A DNA stretch of 64,000 bases from Metabacillus malikii (lineage in GTDB: Bacteria > Bacillota > Bacilli > Bacillales > Bacillaceae): the NCBI RefSeq assembly GCF_030813355.1, contig NZ_JAUSUD010000023.1, positions 23,676 to 87,675 on the forward strand, in the 5' to 3' direction. The position numbers were made by a program, and so were the translations under genes. Below, piece by piece: positions 44,052 to 52,245 of the stretch. Within the stretch, counting starts at the first letter, position 1; every line of letters begins with the position of its first letter. A model generated the notes under the pieces. That model saw only the letters and a list, made by a program, of their open reading frames with translations. It was not told the origin of the DNA and made no database searches.

Positions 44052-44633
44052 TTAGGAAGCAGAACCGTCCCCCCGCTTCCGTTGTTGCTCCCCAATCGGT
44101 GTCACAATTCCATCCATACTTATGGCGTTTTTCTTTATATGGTATTCCTCTAGGTCTTGTTCACTTTTGTTCGTTGCCCATTTTTGGAGGGTATCGCGCT
44201 CACCTTCGTAAGTGAAGAATGGGACACTAAATCCACATGATGTTTTGACTGCTTCAATTGTTGCATGGATGATTTGTCTTGCGCCTGGAAGGATGTCGAA
44301 GTGGGTTGCTAACTCATTCCATTCAGGTGTGTCAGGTAAAATTACACGACCACGCCCGTAGAGTCGTAATATCATAGGTGGACCATCAAAAGCGATGAAC
44401 ATAAACGTAATTCTTCCGTTTTCTTTCAAATGTGCACTCGTTTCATTCCCACTGCCTGTTAAATCTAAGTAAGCTACTTCATTTGCAGAAAAAATCCGAA
44501 AGACATCATAGCCCTTTGGAGAAAGGTTTACATGCCCGTCTGCTGATATCGGTGCCGATCCTACGAAAAATATCCTTTGATTTTTGATAAATTGCTCATG
44601 TTTCGGTAGGATTGATGAATACATTTTCCCCAT
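44052..44633 (-). CDS. pyridoxamine 5'-phosphate oxidase-family protein, with repeat tail
   Basis: 193 residues from ATG 44633, with AAGGAGG nine bases upstream; the longer frame is not needed. The split-barrel flavin domain contains FFVGSAPISADGHVNLSPKG, YLDLTGSGNETSAHLKENGR and GRGRVILPDTPEW. Many relatives bind FMN or F420. The natural end is near TPIGEQQ; RKRGDGSAS is added by a family B repeat (44055-44080) plus TAA. It likely acts as a flavin-dependent oxidoreductase or FMN-binding protein. Confidence 0.88.
   Translation of the reverse strand: MGKMYSSILPKHEQFIKNQRIFFVGSAPISADGHVNLSPKGYDVFRIFSANEVAYLDLTGSGNETSAHLKENGRITFMFIAFDGPPMILRLYGRGRVILPDTPEWNELATHFDILPGARQIIHATIEAVKTSCGFSVPFFTYEGERDTLQKWATNKSEQDLEEYHIKKNAISMDGIVTPIGEQQRKRGDGSAS
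44055..44080. repeat. family B repeat at the end of the oxidase-like gene
   Basis: GGAAGCAGAACCGTCCCCCC then GCTTCC: short-loop form, in the GDGSAS frame. Confidence 0.85.
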
Positions 44634-44689
44634 ATTGTACCTCCTTAATTTTAAATCGGATTTATGATATGCATGATGTTTGTGCAACG

Positions 44690-44815
44690 GATGAAGTACT
44701 TTTCACGTAAGTTTTTGAGCTGAATTGTCTTCATGTAACGGATGAAGAACTTTTTGCGTAAATTTCGAAACTGAATTCGTCTTCATATAACGCATGAAGA
44801 ACTTTTTTGCTTTTT
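44690..44815. repeat. three tandem CTTCAT..ATGAAG hairpin units
   Basis: CGGATGAAGTACTTTT, TTCATGTAACGGATGAAGAA with CTTTTT, and TTCATATAACGCATGAAGAA with CTTTTTT recur with a period of about 57 bases. The third unit ends in the truncated MerR gene. The units resemble the 52-bp array at 51.1-51.5 kb. Confidence 0.75.
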
Positions 44816-44881
44816 TTCATAAAATTTCAACGTATCTCTAGAAACACCTAAAAATTTTGCAACTTGTCCAATTGTGAACAT
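44783..44881 (-). pseudogene. MerR-family N-terminus cut by the tandem hairpin repeat
   Basis: ATG 44881, with GGAGAG before it, begins MFTIGQVAKFLGVSRDTLKF, then YEKK: the DNA-binding start of a MerR regulator. After YEKK the sequence passes into repeat DNA (SSSCVI) and stops. The rest of the gene is absent. A gene of about 130 codons was probably lost by repeat insertion or deletion. Confidence 0.75.
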
Positions 44882-44983
44882 GGTTCTCTCCTTTTCTATT
44901 ATTTATAGATAAATAGCTATAATCATAACTATTAAGGAATGAGGCTTAAGATAAGATTTTGCTAAATAAGGTATTTGGCTAAA

Positions 44984-45018
44984 AAATAAGGGAACATCCT
45001 TAAGGAGCCCCCTTTGTT
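44984..45018 (-). terminator. terminator of the flippase gene
   Basis: Minus strand: AAGGG, TCCTTAAGGA, CCCTTATTTTTT, an imperfect stem around a palindrome, followed by T. Moderately convincing. Confidence 0.5.
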
Positions 45019-45049
45019 AATCCTCTGCTTTTTGAAAAAGAAGGGTTCA

Positions 45050-46663
45050 CTAATTATTATTTCTTTGATTTCTCAATGATATTTTTTTTACTAAATTTAA
45101 TCTGGAACCTAAGCCTAAATAAACGAATAACCCTGCACAAATTGAGATGACTGAAATAACTAAAGCACGAGAATATAAGTTTAGAGCATCTGACAAACAT
45201 CGTTCGGTCAAAAATTGAACAAACCAAACAACTAATGACATTGCCAAAACTATCAAGATAACCTCTATTAATGACTTTAGTAATGGTAATAACTTATATT
45301 GAATCGTTTTCTTAATGTTGTAAATGTTATATAGAATTGAGACGATAAAACCAAAATAGGTAGCTAAAATAGGACCTATTTCCTCTAAATATGGTACGAG
45401 TATGACGTTTAAAACGATCTTTAAAAAAATCCCCAAACTAATGCCTATGATTAATTTCTTTTGCTGATTTATTCCTTGCATAATAGCAGCTGTTACCGTA
45501 AATAAAGCAAAAAATACTGCGGCTAAAGAGTACCATTGTAAAATACCCCCACCTAGCTCAGGACTGTTTTCTAACCCGAAAATCATAGTATAAATTGGTT
45601 CTCCAACAATACATAAGCCCATTGCAGCTGGAAGAGTAAAGAACATAAGAATTTGGATCGTTTGAGTAATCTTAGTTTGTACTTCTAGCATTCTTCCACT
45701 AGTAAATGCTGAAGTGATGCCAGGTATTAACGACATACCGAATGCTGTTGCCAATGAGACGGGAACCATGACGAGTATTTGAGCTAACCCGATAGCTGAA
45801 TTAATTGTCTCAGCCTCTTCTAATTTATAGCCTATAGACTGAAACAATTTATTAATGGTAAAGGTATCAATGTTCTGATAAATAGGTATAGCTAGTCCTG
45901 TTATAACAAAAGGAATTGCATATCCGATTAATTCCTTGTATATTGATATCACCTTGATGTCCTCGTTATTCGGACTCATATCTCTTTGTTTTTTGATTAA
46001 TTGTCTTCGTTTAAAGAAAACAACTAATAAAATGATAAACCCTGCTACACCACCTATAAAGGCGGCAAAGGTTGCAATCCCTACAGCATTTGTAAGAGAG
46101 CTGTTAAAGATGTGAATTGTCACATATGCACCAGCCAAAATAAAAATAATTCTCACTACCTGCTCAATCACTGTACTTAACGCCGAAGGCCCCATCGATT
46201 GGCTCCCTTGGAAGTATCCCCTAAAAACACTCATTGCCGGAATAATTAACAAAGCAAAACTGACGAGACGAATGACATACTGAACATCCTCTATAGAATT
46301 TCCTGTTTGGTCATTTGGGTCGATTAGTAATCCTGCTAAGAACGGTGCCGATGAATACAAAACAGCAAATGATATCACACCACTTATGGCCATTAAATAC
46401 ATGCCAGATTTTAATAAGGTCAAACCTACTCTATAGTTACCTAATTCATTATATTTCGAAACAAATTTGGAAACGGCAAGGGGCAGGCCTATTGTTGAAA
46501 TACTTAATAGGATTGTATACGGACCATACGCATATTTATAAAGAACGTAACCCTGTGTTCCTACAAGAGCCGTGAACGGAATAATATATATGAAACCTAA
46601 AATCTTAGATATTAGGCTTGCTGCCGTTAAAAAGAAAGTTCCTCTAATAAATTTACTTTCCAC
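45050..46663 (-). CDS. MurJ/SpoVB-family lipid II or polysaccharide flippase
   Basis: 537 residues with 14 hydrophobic segments. Diagnostic blocks are GTFFLTAASLISKILGFIYI at the start, FRGYFQGSQSMGPSALSTVI, and YQNIDTFTINKLFQ in the middle. The layout is that of the MOP exporters SpoVB, YabM and YtgP in Bacillus. GTG start at 46663 after AAGAGGTG. It probably flips lipid-linked cell wall or spore cortex precursors. The exact orthologue was not decided. Confidence 0.88.
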   Translation of the reverse strand: MESKFIRGTFFLTAASLISKILGFIYIIPFTALVGTQGYVLYKYAYGPYTILLSISTIGLPLAVSKFVSKYNELGNYRVGLTLLKSGMYLMAISGVISFAVLYSSAPFLAGLLIDPNDQTGNSIEDVQYVIRLVSFALLIIPAMSVFRGYFQGSQSMGPSALSTVIEQVVRIIFILAGAYVTIHIFNSSLTNAVGIATFAAFIGGVAGFIILLVVFFKRRQLIKKQRDMSPNNEDIKVISIYKELIGYAIPFVITGLAIPIYQNIDTFTINKLFQSIGYKLEEAETINSAIGLAQILVMVPVSLATAFGMSLIPGITSAFTSGRMLEVQTKITQTIQILMFFTLPAAMGLCIVGEPIYTMIFGLENSPELGGGILQWYSLAAVFFALFTVTAAIMQGINQQKKLIIGISLGIFLKIVLNVILVPYLEEIGPILATYFGFIVSILYNIYNIKKTIQYKLLPLLKSLIEVILIVLAMSLVVWFVQFLTERCLSDALNLYSRALVISVISICAGLFVYLGLGSRLNLVKKISLRNQRNNN

Positions 46664-46825
46664 TGAAACACCTCTTAATCGATACTAACTATGTAAGCTA
46701 TTCTTTTTATGGACTGTTTTCTCATCATTCTATATTAACATATATATCCATTCGGTATTAGAGAAATATATATTAGAAGCACCTTGTTGCTGTTAATCCC
46801 AATATAATTGAGATGGTGAAATCAA

Positions 46826-46866
46826 AAGAAAGAAACTCGTCAATTTAAGGACGAGTTTCTTTCTAT
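46826..46866. terminator. strong bidirectional terminator
   Basis: AGAAACTCGTC and GACGAGTTTCT, perfect 11-bp stem, eight-base loop, T and A runs outside. It lies in the 300-base gap between the flippase gene and the 67-aa gene; nothing else was seen there. Confidence 0.85.
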
Positions 46867-46970
46867 TTAGGACTAATATACTAGTGCCGGGTTATTCATT
46901 TTTTGAAAGAGCACCTTAAAGCGCATCCTTTAACGATATTTGAGAAGGCTCTTCTTGAAGTAAATTTTGA

Positions 46971-47174
46971 TTAGGAAGCAGAAGAACCGTCCCCCTGCTT
47001 CATTTTGATGCCTATGTACAATATGAGTGCAATGATTCCCCATGCGTTAAATATGACAGAGGAGATTAATAGAATTAATTCCACGATTTCTGGTATTTCT
47101 GTCGTTATTGTGATTAGCAATGTTACTTGTCCCAGTAATAGGATAGCGATTAACAACGGTAGATTTTTCATCAT
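46971..47174 (-). CDS. 67-aa membrane protein with repeat-encoded tail
   Basis: ATG 47174 follows GAGGTGG. Two hydrophobic helices: LPLLIAILLLGQVTLLITIT, then ISSVIFNAWGIIALILYIGI. The natural end would be near IKM; KQGDGSSAS comes from the family B repeat at 46974-47001. Unrecognised. The tail is a large fraction (13%) of the protein. Confidence 0.7.
   Translation of the reverse strand: MMKNLPLLIAILLLGQVTLLITITTEIPEIVELILLISSVIFNAWGIIALILYIGIKMKQGDGSSAS
46974..47001. repeat. family B repeat at the end of the 67-aa gene
   Basis: GGAAGCAGAAGAACCGTCCC then CCTGCTTC, stop TAA supplied by the flanking TTA on the plus strand. Confidence 0.85.
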
Positions 47175-47231
47175 TTTTTCACACCACCTCAATCATTAAA
47201 GTATATCACAATAATTTTATCCGGACTCATA

Positions 47232-47774
47232 TCAAGCAAATTCGTCGTAATGGATTTCATAATCACGTGCCGCTTTCGTACCATTTAAACGTATATACCG
47301 TTCTACCCGGTTCATTTTATCTGAGTCGTCTTCAATAACGAAATTAAGCATGATACTCGGATGTTTCTGAAAGTGTTCCGAGGCTTTGAGACGAATAATA
47401 GCTTCATCGCATGCAGCCATCACCTTTTTGACATGTTCATGAAAGCTCTCCGTGAACATATATGTATGCGGATTTGTGAATGTGTCTCGGTCGGTTTCTA
47501 GAAATTGACTCATCTCCTCTGACAAATCTTTAAACGTATGAAAGATCGCCCATTCTGCTTCACAATATTGATAATAAGGGTAGTCCTCGTCGTCTACTTG
47601 TGCTTGTTTCTCTAGGTTTGCTTTTGTGTTAGCAATGACTCCAATAGAACGGACATCCCCTGTGCAATCTAATGTAAATGCATATATGTCGGTATATTTT
47701 TTTGTTATTTCGAAAAAGTAGTTTTCTAATGATTGGATTAGTTTGTCGCGAAATACTATATAATCAAAGTTCAT
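47232..47774 (-). CDS. DUF4303-family protein
   Basis: 180 residues from ATG 47774, with GGAGGG seven bases upstream. The N-terminus, DYIVFRDKLIQSLENYFFEI, and YAFTLDCTGDVRSIGVIANT, with EWAIFHTFKDLSEEM and CDEAIIRLKASEHFQ, fit DUF4303. Members are often found near polymorphic toxin loci as putative immunity proteins, but no toxin is here. Soluble, acidic. Confidence 0.78.
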   Translation of the reverse strand: MNFDYIVFRDKLIQSLENYFFEITKKYTDIYAFTLDCTGDVRSIGVIANTKANLEKQAQVDDEDYPYYQYCEAEWAIFHTFKDLSEEMSQFLETDRDTFTNPHTYMFTESFHEHVKKVMAACDEAIIRLKASEHFQKHPSIMLNFVIEDDSDKMNRVERYIRLNGTKAARDYEIHYDEFA

Positions 47775-47925
47775 TTTTCCCTCCAAAACAATGTCGTTAG
47801 GGTTGAGTTTAATAGATTTTTGCTTGTTTGTGAACGGAGAATGGGATAATTTTGCATTTTGTGGTATTATGTTTTGCTAAATATTAGCTTGTCCACAAAC
47901 TAGTACCCTTGTATTTTACACTTTT

Positions 47926-48067
47926 AGTAAGAAAACCGTCCTCTTGCTTCCTTCACTTTTGGAAGTGGAAGATATCGTCTCCTCGCTTTCCGCACTTTTT
48001 GGAAGCGGAGGAACCGTCCCCTTGCTTCCTTCACCTTAGGAAGCAGAGGAACCGTCCCTCTGCTTCC
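47926..48067. repeat. cluster of four family B repeats in tandem
   Basis: From left: a decayed copy (AAGAAAACCGTCCTCTTGCT), a diverged copy (GGAAGTGGAAGATATCGTCT and CCTCGCTTTCC), GGAAGCGGAGGAACCGTCCC at 48001, and GGAAGCAGAGGAACCGTCCC at 48039. They are separated by TTCAC-type spacers. The last overlaps the end of the 148-aa gene. Decay increases leftward, as in a growing array. Confidence 0.75.
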
Positions 48068-48482
48068 TGGTGTAGTGGCCGGCGATGGCTGGGAAGTGGG
48101 TTGTTTCTCTTCGGAGTTTGCGGAAGGTGATGGTGCCGTTGCCTCTTTGTAGTTCGAAGTCTAGTGGGTATTCGTGGCAGTTTAATGGGCGTTGCTTGAA
48201 TGTTTTTGTATAGTATTCAATTGCTTCTTCTCGGCTTGCTGCAAAGATGAAAACGAAGGTAGTTTTGTTCATTTTTAGTGAATATACGTGAATTTTGTGG
48301 AAGCCGAGGATGTTGTTTTCAATCATTTTTGCTACTTTGTCGTGGTCTGCTTTTTCGAAGTCTAGGTTTGTGATGTTGTCTTCTAAGGAGATTTTTTGTT
48401 CTTTAATTAGGTGGTGAAGGTAATGGGCTAGTGTTGATTCTTCACGGTGGATTGCGTTTATATATAATTGTTTGATTTTCAT
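48036..48482 (-). CDS. hypothetical protein downstream of the helicase gene, with repeat tail
   Basis: 148 residues. HREESTLAHYLHHLIKEQKI, VYSLKMNKTTFVFIFAASRE and HEYPLDFELQRGNGTITFRK are visible; the natural end is around HYTR, and KQRDGSSAS is from a family B repeat. It follows the DnaB-like gene by 12 bases, so it is the third gene of the replication cassette. Unrecognised; possibly a phage-type accessory protein. Confidence 0.68.
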   Translation of the reverse strand: MKIKQLYINAIHREESTLAHYLHHLIKEQKISLEDNITNLDFEKADHDKVAKMIENNILGFHKIHVYSLKMNKTTFVFIFAASREEAIEYYTKTFKQRPLNCHEYPLDFELQRGNGTITFRKLRRETTHFPAIAGHYTRKQRDGSSAS

Positions 48483-48494
48483 TTTTTACACCTC

Positions 48495-49751
48495 TCAACT
48501 TTCATTATATTTTGATAATGGGATTATTTCTCCGGTGAAATGATTGTAGTGAACAAAAACTGAACCGACCGGACCATTTCTGTTTTTCGAGATAATGATT
48601 TCAAGTGTCTTATCTTCGTCCTCTGGGTTGTAATAGCCTTTTCGGAATAAAAACAATATGACATCTGCGTCTTGTTCGACACTTCCGGATTCCCGGATAT
48701 CGGACATGACCGGTCTTTTAATGGAACGTGATTCAACTGAACGATTTAATTGTGCTAAGCAGACAATCGGGCAATCAAAGTCCTTCGCCATGAATTTCAA
48801 TGATTCAGATACATCGGTCACTTGCTGATGTGCATTCCCTCCGAAGGTTTTGTCTGATTGAATCAGTGTTAAATAGTCGATAAATAAAATCGGCTTCTTG
48901 TTTGGGTATTGATGAATGACTTTTCGTGCCTTTGCTCTTATTTCTGCTACTGTCTGTCCTGAACCGTCAAAGATGTGCATCTCTGTTTTACTTAATTCAT
49001 CGATAACATTTGCCCAATTTCTCTTTTGCTTATCTGTTAAGCTGCGCATTGGATGGCGCATTTTTGTACGATTGATGCCGCCAGTTGAAGCGACTAATCG
49101 TTTTGTAATGAGCTTTTCTGGCATTTCAAGTGAAAAGACGATAGGTAAGTTGCCTGCCCACCCTGCATGTTTTGCAAGGTGGAGCATGACATCAGTTTTC
49201 CCCATCGATGGTCTCGCTGCAAGAATCGTTACTTCGCCATTTTGAAAACCTCCTGTGACTTTGTCTAGCTCTTGAATACCTGTTGTTATCCCGGTGTCTT
49301 CATGTTGCTCCTCCCAAGGTGCATCATAAATTTTTGAGAGTGCTTGATGAATCGAAGTGTAGTCATCAGATTTTGCTTGAGTAAGGTTGTCTAAACTTGA
49401 GATGATCTTGGCAATATCCCAATTATTCGTAGTAGCAACAGTTAAAATGTTACGCTTTTCACGCTCCTTCCATATGTCAAGAATCAGTTTTTCAATCGAT
49501 TCCAATTTAGCAGGATTTGCAAATGATTCAAGTTCCGATAAGTACGACATTCCCCCTACTGAATCTAGATGATGTAGAGTTGTTAAGGAAATAAGGTCGA
49601 CATCCTGCCCTTTTTGGTTCATATCAAGGATGATTTGCAATAAGTTACTATGTTGTTTGTTTTCCAGGTGCTCTGGGCGAATTCTCGTCTCCTTTATTAA
49701 ATAATCGTGTTTGATTAACGTTCCCAGCAGCGCTTTTTCGGCGGTACTCAT
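48495..49751 (-). CDS. DnaB-like replicative helicase, phage type
   Basis: 418 residues. The N-terminal domain is short (EKALLGTLIKHDYLIKETRI); the RecA-like motor has Walker A ARPSMGKT (180-187), Walker B ILFIDYLTLIQ, and the DnaB motif PIVCLAQLNRSVESRSIKRP. Conserved SDIRESGSVEQDADVILFLF follows. Shorter than chromosomal DnaC (about 450) and linked with a DnaD-like gene, so likely a prophage-derived paralogue. Overlaps the upstream gene by 4 bases (ATGA). Confidence 0.92.
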   Translation of the reverse strand: MSTAEKALLGTLIKHDYLIKETRIRPEHLENKQHSNLLQIILDMNQKGQDVDLISLTTLHHLDSVGGMSYLSELESFANPAKLESIEKLILDIWKEREKRNILTVATTNNWDIAKIISSLDNLTQAKSDDYTSIHQALSKIYDAPWEEQHEDTGITTGIQELDKVTGGFQNGEVTILAARPSMGKTDVMLHLAKHAGWAGNLPIVFSLEMPEKLITKRLVASTGGINRTKMRHPMRSLTDKQKRNWANVIDELSKTEMHIFDGSGQTVAEIRAKARKVIHQYPNKKPILFIDYLTLIQSDKTFGGNAHQQVTDVSESLKFMAKDFDCPIVCLAQLNRSVESRSIKRPVMSDIRESGSVEQDADVILFLFRKGYYNPEDEDKTLEIIISKNRNGPVGSVFVHYNHFTGEIIPLSKYNES

Positions 49752-50593
49752 TCTTTTTCGCCTGCCGTTAAATCAAGTACAAAGCCTGACGGAATAACCC
49801 TACCTGGTACATCATCGTTTCTTGACTTTTGTTTTCGTTGCTGCTTTTCAATATAGTCCTCAATTTCTTTCATCGTTCGTAGCGATTCATTTTGCCAGTT
49901 TTTCAAAATGCCTTCTACATAATTAAGTCTTCGCTTGTTATTGGCACAGGCGATTGATAATGCTTTTTTGATTACTTCATTTGGCTGGTGGAAATTTCCG
50001 TCGTCTAACCATGTCAGCAGCTGTTCCTTTCCATTGATGTTGGAAACGCCGAAACCGTTGTTATCCCAAAAAGTGATGATCTCTTCTACGTCTTGCTGCT
50101 GATGCTTTGGAGTTTCGTTCTTTTCACGTGATGTATGTAGTGCTTTTTGAACAGGTTCACTTACTCGAGAAGTATCGCTACAGTACGATAAAAAGAGGGT
50201 GTAAATGTCTTTTTTCTTAATTGAATCAGCTACATATTGAATGAGTGAACGGTCGATCACATCTTGTAATTCCGATTCGATGCAATCCATTACTGGTTTT
50301 CCGCCTTTCTTAAGATTGATTTTCCCCCAATTTTTTATCGCGAGTTCATTTGTTTCCTCATTGTAACGAATTAACTCATATTTCGTTGTAAACCGTTCAA
50401 TGAGGGATTCCACCTTTTCGAGCGAATAACTTGTGTAAAGGACCATTTCTTTTTTCGTAATCCGATAAATGCCAATATGATTCGAATTCGGATTCGTCAA
50501 CAAGTAGATGTAAAAGTATTTTTCCTCCGTCTTCATTTCTTGAACAAGTGGTTCAATCCAAAAGTTTTTCGGTATTAATTGTGTTTTCCCCAT
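49748..50593 (-). CDS. DnaD-like replication initiation protein
   Basis: 281 residues. The N-terminal winged helix (WIEPLVQEMKTEEKYFYIYL, RITKKEMVLYTSYSLEKVES) is joined through a linker to a DnaD/DnaB2-type domain with ITFWDNNGFGVSNINGKEQL and LNYVEGILKNWQNESLRTMK; YIEKQQRKQKSR then ends it. This arrangement recruits the helicase encoded next. It is the first gene of the cassette. No origin was recognised nearby. Confidence 0.87.
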   Translation of the reverse strand: MGKTQLIPKNFWIEPLVQEMKTEEKYFYIYLLTNPNSNHIGIYRITKKEMVLYTSYSLEKVESLIERFTTKYELIRYNEETNELAIKNWGKINLKKGGKPVMDCIESELQDVIDRSLIQYVADSIKKKDIYTLFLSYCSDTSRVSEPVQKALHTSREKNETPKHQQQDVEEIITFWDNNGFGVSNINGKEQLLTWLDDGNFHQPNEVIKKALSIACANNKRRLNYVEGILKNWQNESLRTMKEIEDYIEKQQRKQKSRNDDVPGRVIPSGFVLDLTAGEKE

Positions 50594-50726
50594 GTTTCAC
50601 ACATCCCTTTCTTGTTAAAAGTTTATTCACCCTTTATATACAAAGATGTGTCGTGTGGAGTAGCGTTTAATTTAAAAAATTTTAAAAAATTTGGATCGTC
50701 TTGATTGGTAACATGTTTCGAACATA

Positions 50727-50765
50727 GAAAAAACCACCTACAACAACAACTGTAGATGGTTTTTA
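50727..50765. terminator. terminator hairpin upstream of the replication cassette
   Basis: AAAAACCACCTACA and TGTAGATGGTTTTT with one mismatch and an eight-base loop. It is bidirectional in composition. Confidence 0.7.
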
Positions 50766-51109
50766 CCAATTACTATAACTACTACAACAATTTATATATT
50801 TATATATAGTATGTAGGGACGATGCGTGGATCGATTCAACAAACGAAATATGTAGATGTGGCGTCGTACTGAATCGGCTATATGCTAGTTTTCGGTTCGT
50901 TTGCTTGGCTGTTCATATGTTTTCGTATTTCTGATAATGAGTTACCGCTTTGTTTATGAATCGCAAAAAGATAGGTTGCGACACTTAACCAATCTCGGTG
51001 TGACATATGCTACGCGTTTAAGCAGAGAAGATCGAGATGCGGAGGCTTGCCGATTGACTGACATACTGGTGAGGTCGAGGTGAGTCGTTTATAATAGGGG
51101 GAATGTGAA
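50766..51109. other. intergenic region with a doubtful plus-strand frame
   Basis: A 60-codon plus-strand frame (50901-51083; TTG start; ends LTDILVRSR) has a hydrophobic start and a charged end but no ribosome site. I could not link it with any gene. Otherwise nothing is recognised in this stretch. Confidence 0.3.
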
Positions 51110-51600
51110 GGTTTTTTCATTTTAAATCATGTGGGAACTGATTCATTGCGGGGATGAAGAAGTTTTTTCCTTTATAGCCTTTGAGAAATCGGCTTCATTA
51201 CAGCTATGAAGAACTTTTTTCCTTTCTTGCCTTTGTAAAATCGGCTTCATTACAGCTATGAAGAACTTTTTCCTTTCTTGCCTTTGTAAAATCGGCTTCA
51301 TTACAGCTATGAAGAACTTTTTTCCTTTCTTGTCTTTGTAAAATCGGCTTCATTACAGCTATGAAGAACTTTTCTCCTTTCTTGTCTTTGTAAAATCGGC
51401 TTCATTACAGCTATGAAGAACTTTTTTCCTTCCTTGCCTTTGTAAAACCGGCTTCATACTAGCACTGAGCCCGATTTTTAAACGGGCTCCACATAAAAAC
51501 CTGTTTCATAGCGTCGATGAACCCAATCCTCCAATTAAAATCTTAGAAAAAACTAATTCATCGAACCTATGAATCAGTTTTTTCCTCCATTACCTTATTA
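51110..51600. repeat. tandem array of about 52-bp terminator-like hairpins
   Basis: Five nearly identical units begin at 51190, 51242, 51293, 51345 and 51397. Each contains GCTTCATTACAGCTATGAAG, AACTTTTTTCC and CTTTGTAAAATCG. CTTCAT/ATGAAG forms a stem with a seven-base loop before a T-run. At least three diverged units flank them (51140, 51505, 51555), with the TTCAT..ATGAA pairing kept while the rest drifts. No spacers of CRISPR type, no coding frame. Confidence 0.9.
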
Positions 51601-51742
51601 GAAACCTGCTTCACCGCATAACTCCAATCCGATTACCTCTCAAAATCCTCATAAATACCTTCTTCAATACTCAACCTCTCAGGCCTCGCCCACAACAAAT
51701 CTTACTCTCAACCAGACTAGCAATCACAAAAACACCAATACC

Positions 51743-52207
51743 CTAAATCGTCTTCCCCTTCTTCTTAGCATCTGCATCAAGACCGGAACCAATTGCGAGA
51801 CCAATTGCAAAGCCAATCGGGATGCCTAAACCGATGTTATCGAATATTGTGAGTCCGAACATGACACCGAGGCCTAACCCAATCGACATATATAGGCTTA
51901 CATAATATCCTTCTGTGACGAGGTCATGTTCCTTTTCAAAATGAGCGACGGTTTGACTGACAAATTGCTTATGTTCTTTCATTTCACTAGTTGGAAGCTG
52001 GTCGATGTGTTCGTCAAGACGAGAGAAATGTTCCTCAGCTTCAATAAATTTACGCTGACATTCCTCACAGGACTCCGAAAAGGAAGTAAGTCTTTCAACT
52101 AGACGCTCACATTTTTCTAGCTCAAGCTTCTTAAAGGTTTGGGTATCTACTGTTTGTTTGAGCTTATTAATGATGAGTTTTAGTTCGTTGCCATTGTTTT
52201 CCAACAA
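51743..52207 (-). CDS. coiled-coil protein with two glycine-rich membrane helices
   Basis: 154 residues from TTG 52207 after AAGGAG. A long helical part (ELEKCERLVERLTSFSESCE, then HFSRLDEHIDQL) is followed by two short glycine-zipper helices, SIGLGLGVMFGLTIF and IGLGIPIGFAIGLAIGSGLD. The C-terminus ends DADAKKKGKTI. Glycine zippers often mediate helix packing or pore formation. Unrecognised; located between the repeat array and an ABC exporter, 38 bases after its permease gene. Confidence 0.65.
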   Translation of the reverse strand: MLENNGNELKLIINKLKQTVDTQTFKKLELEKCERLVERLTSFSESCEECQRKFIEAEEHFSRLDEHIDQLPTSEMKEHKQFVSQTVAHFEKEHDLVTEGYYVSLYMSIGLGLGVMFGLTIFDNIGLGIPIGFAIGLAIGSGLDADAKKKGKTI

Positions 52208-52245
52208 GAAAACTCCTTACGTTATTGTTGTGTGTTTCATGATGT

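Noticed and set aside
50901..51083. Plus-strand 60-codon frame
   Set aside because: No ribosome site and no recognisable content; kept only as a note.
51110..51600. Possible CRISPR array
   Set aside because: The whole 52-bp unit is repeated; there are no unique spacers and no cas genes.
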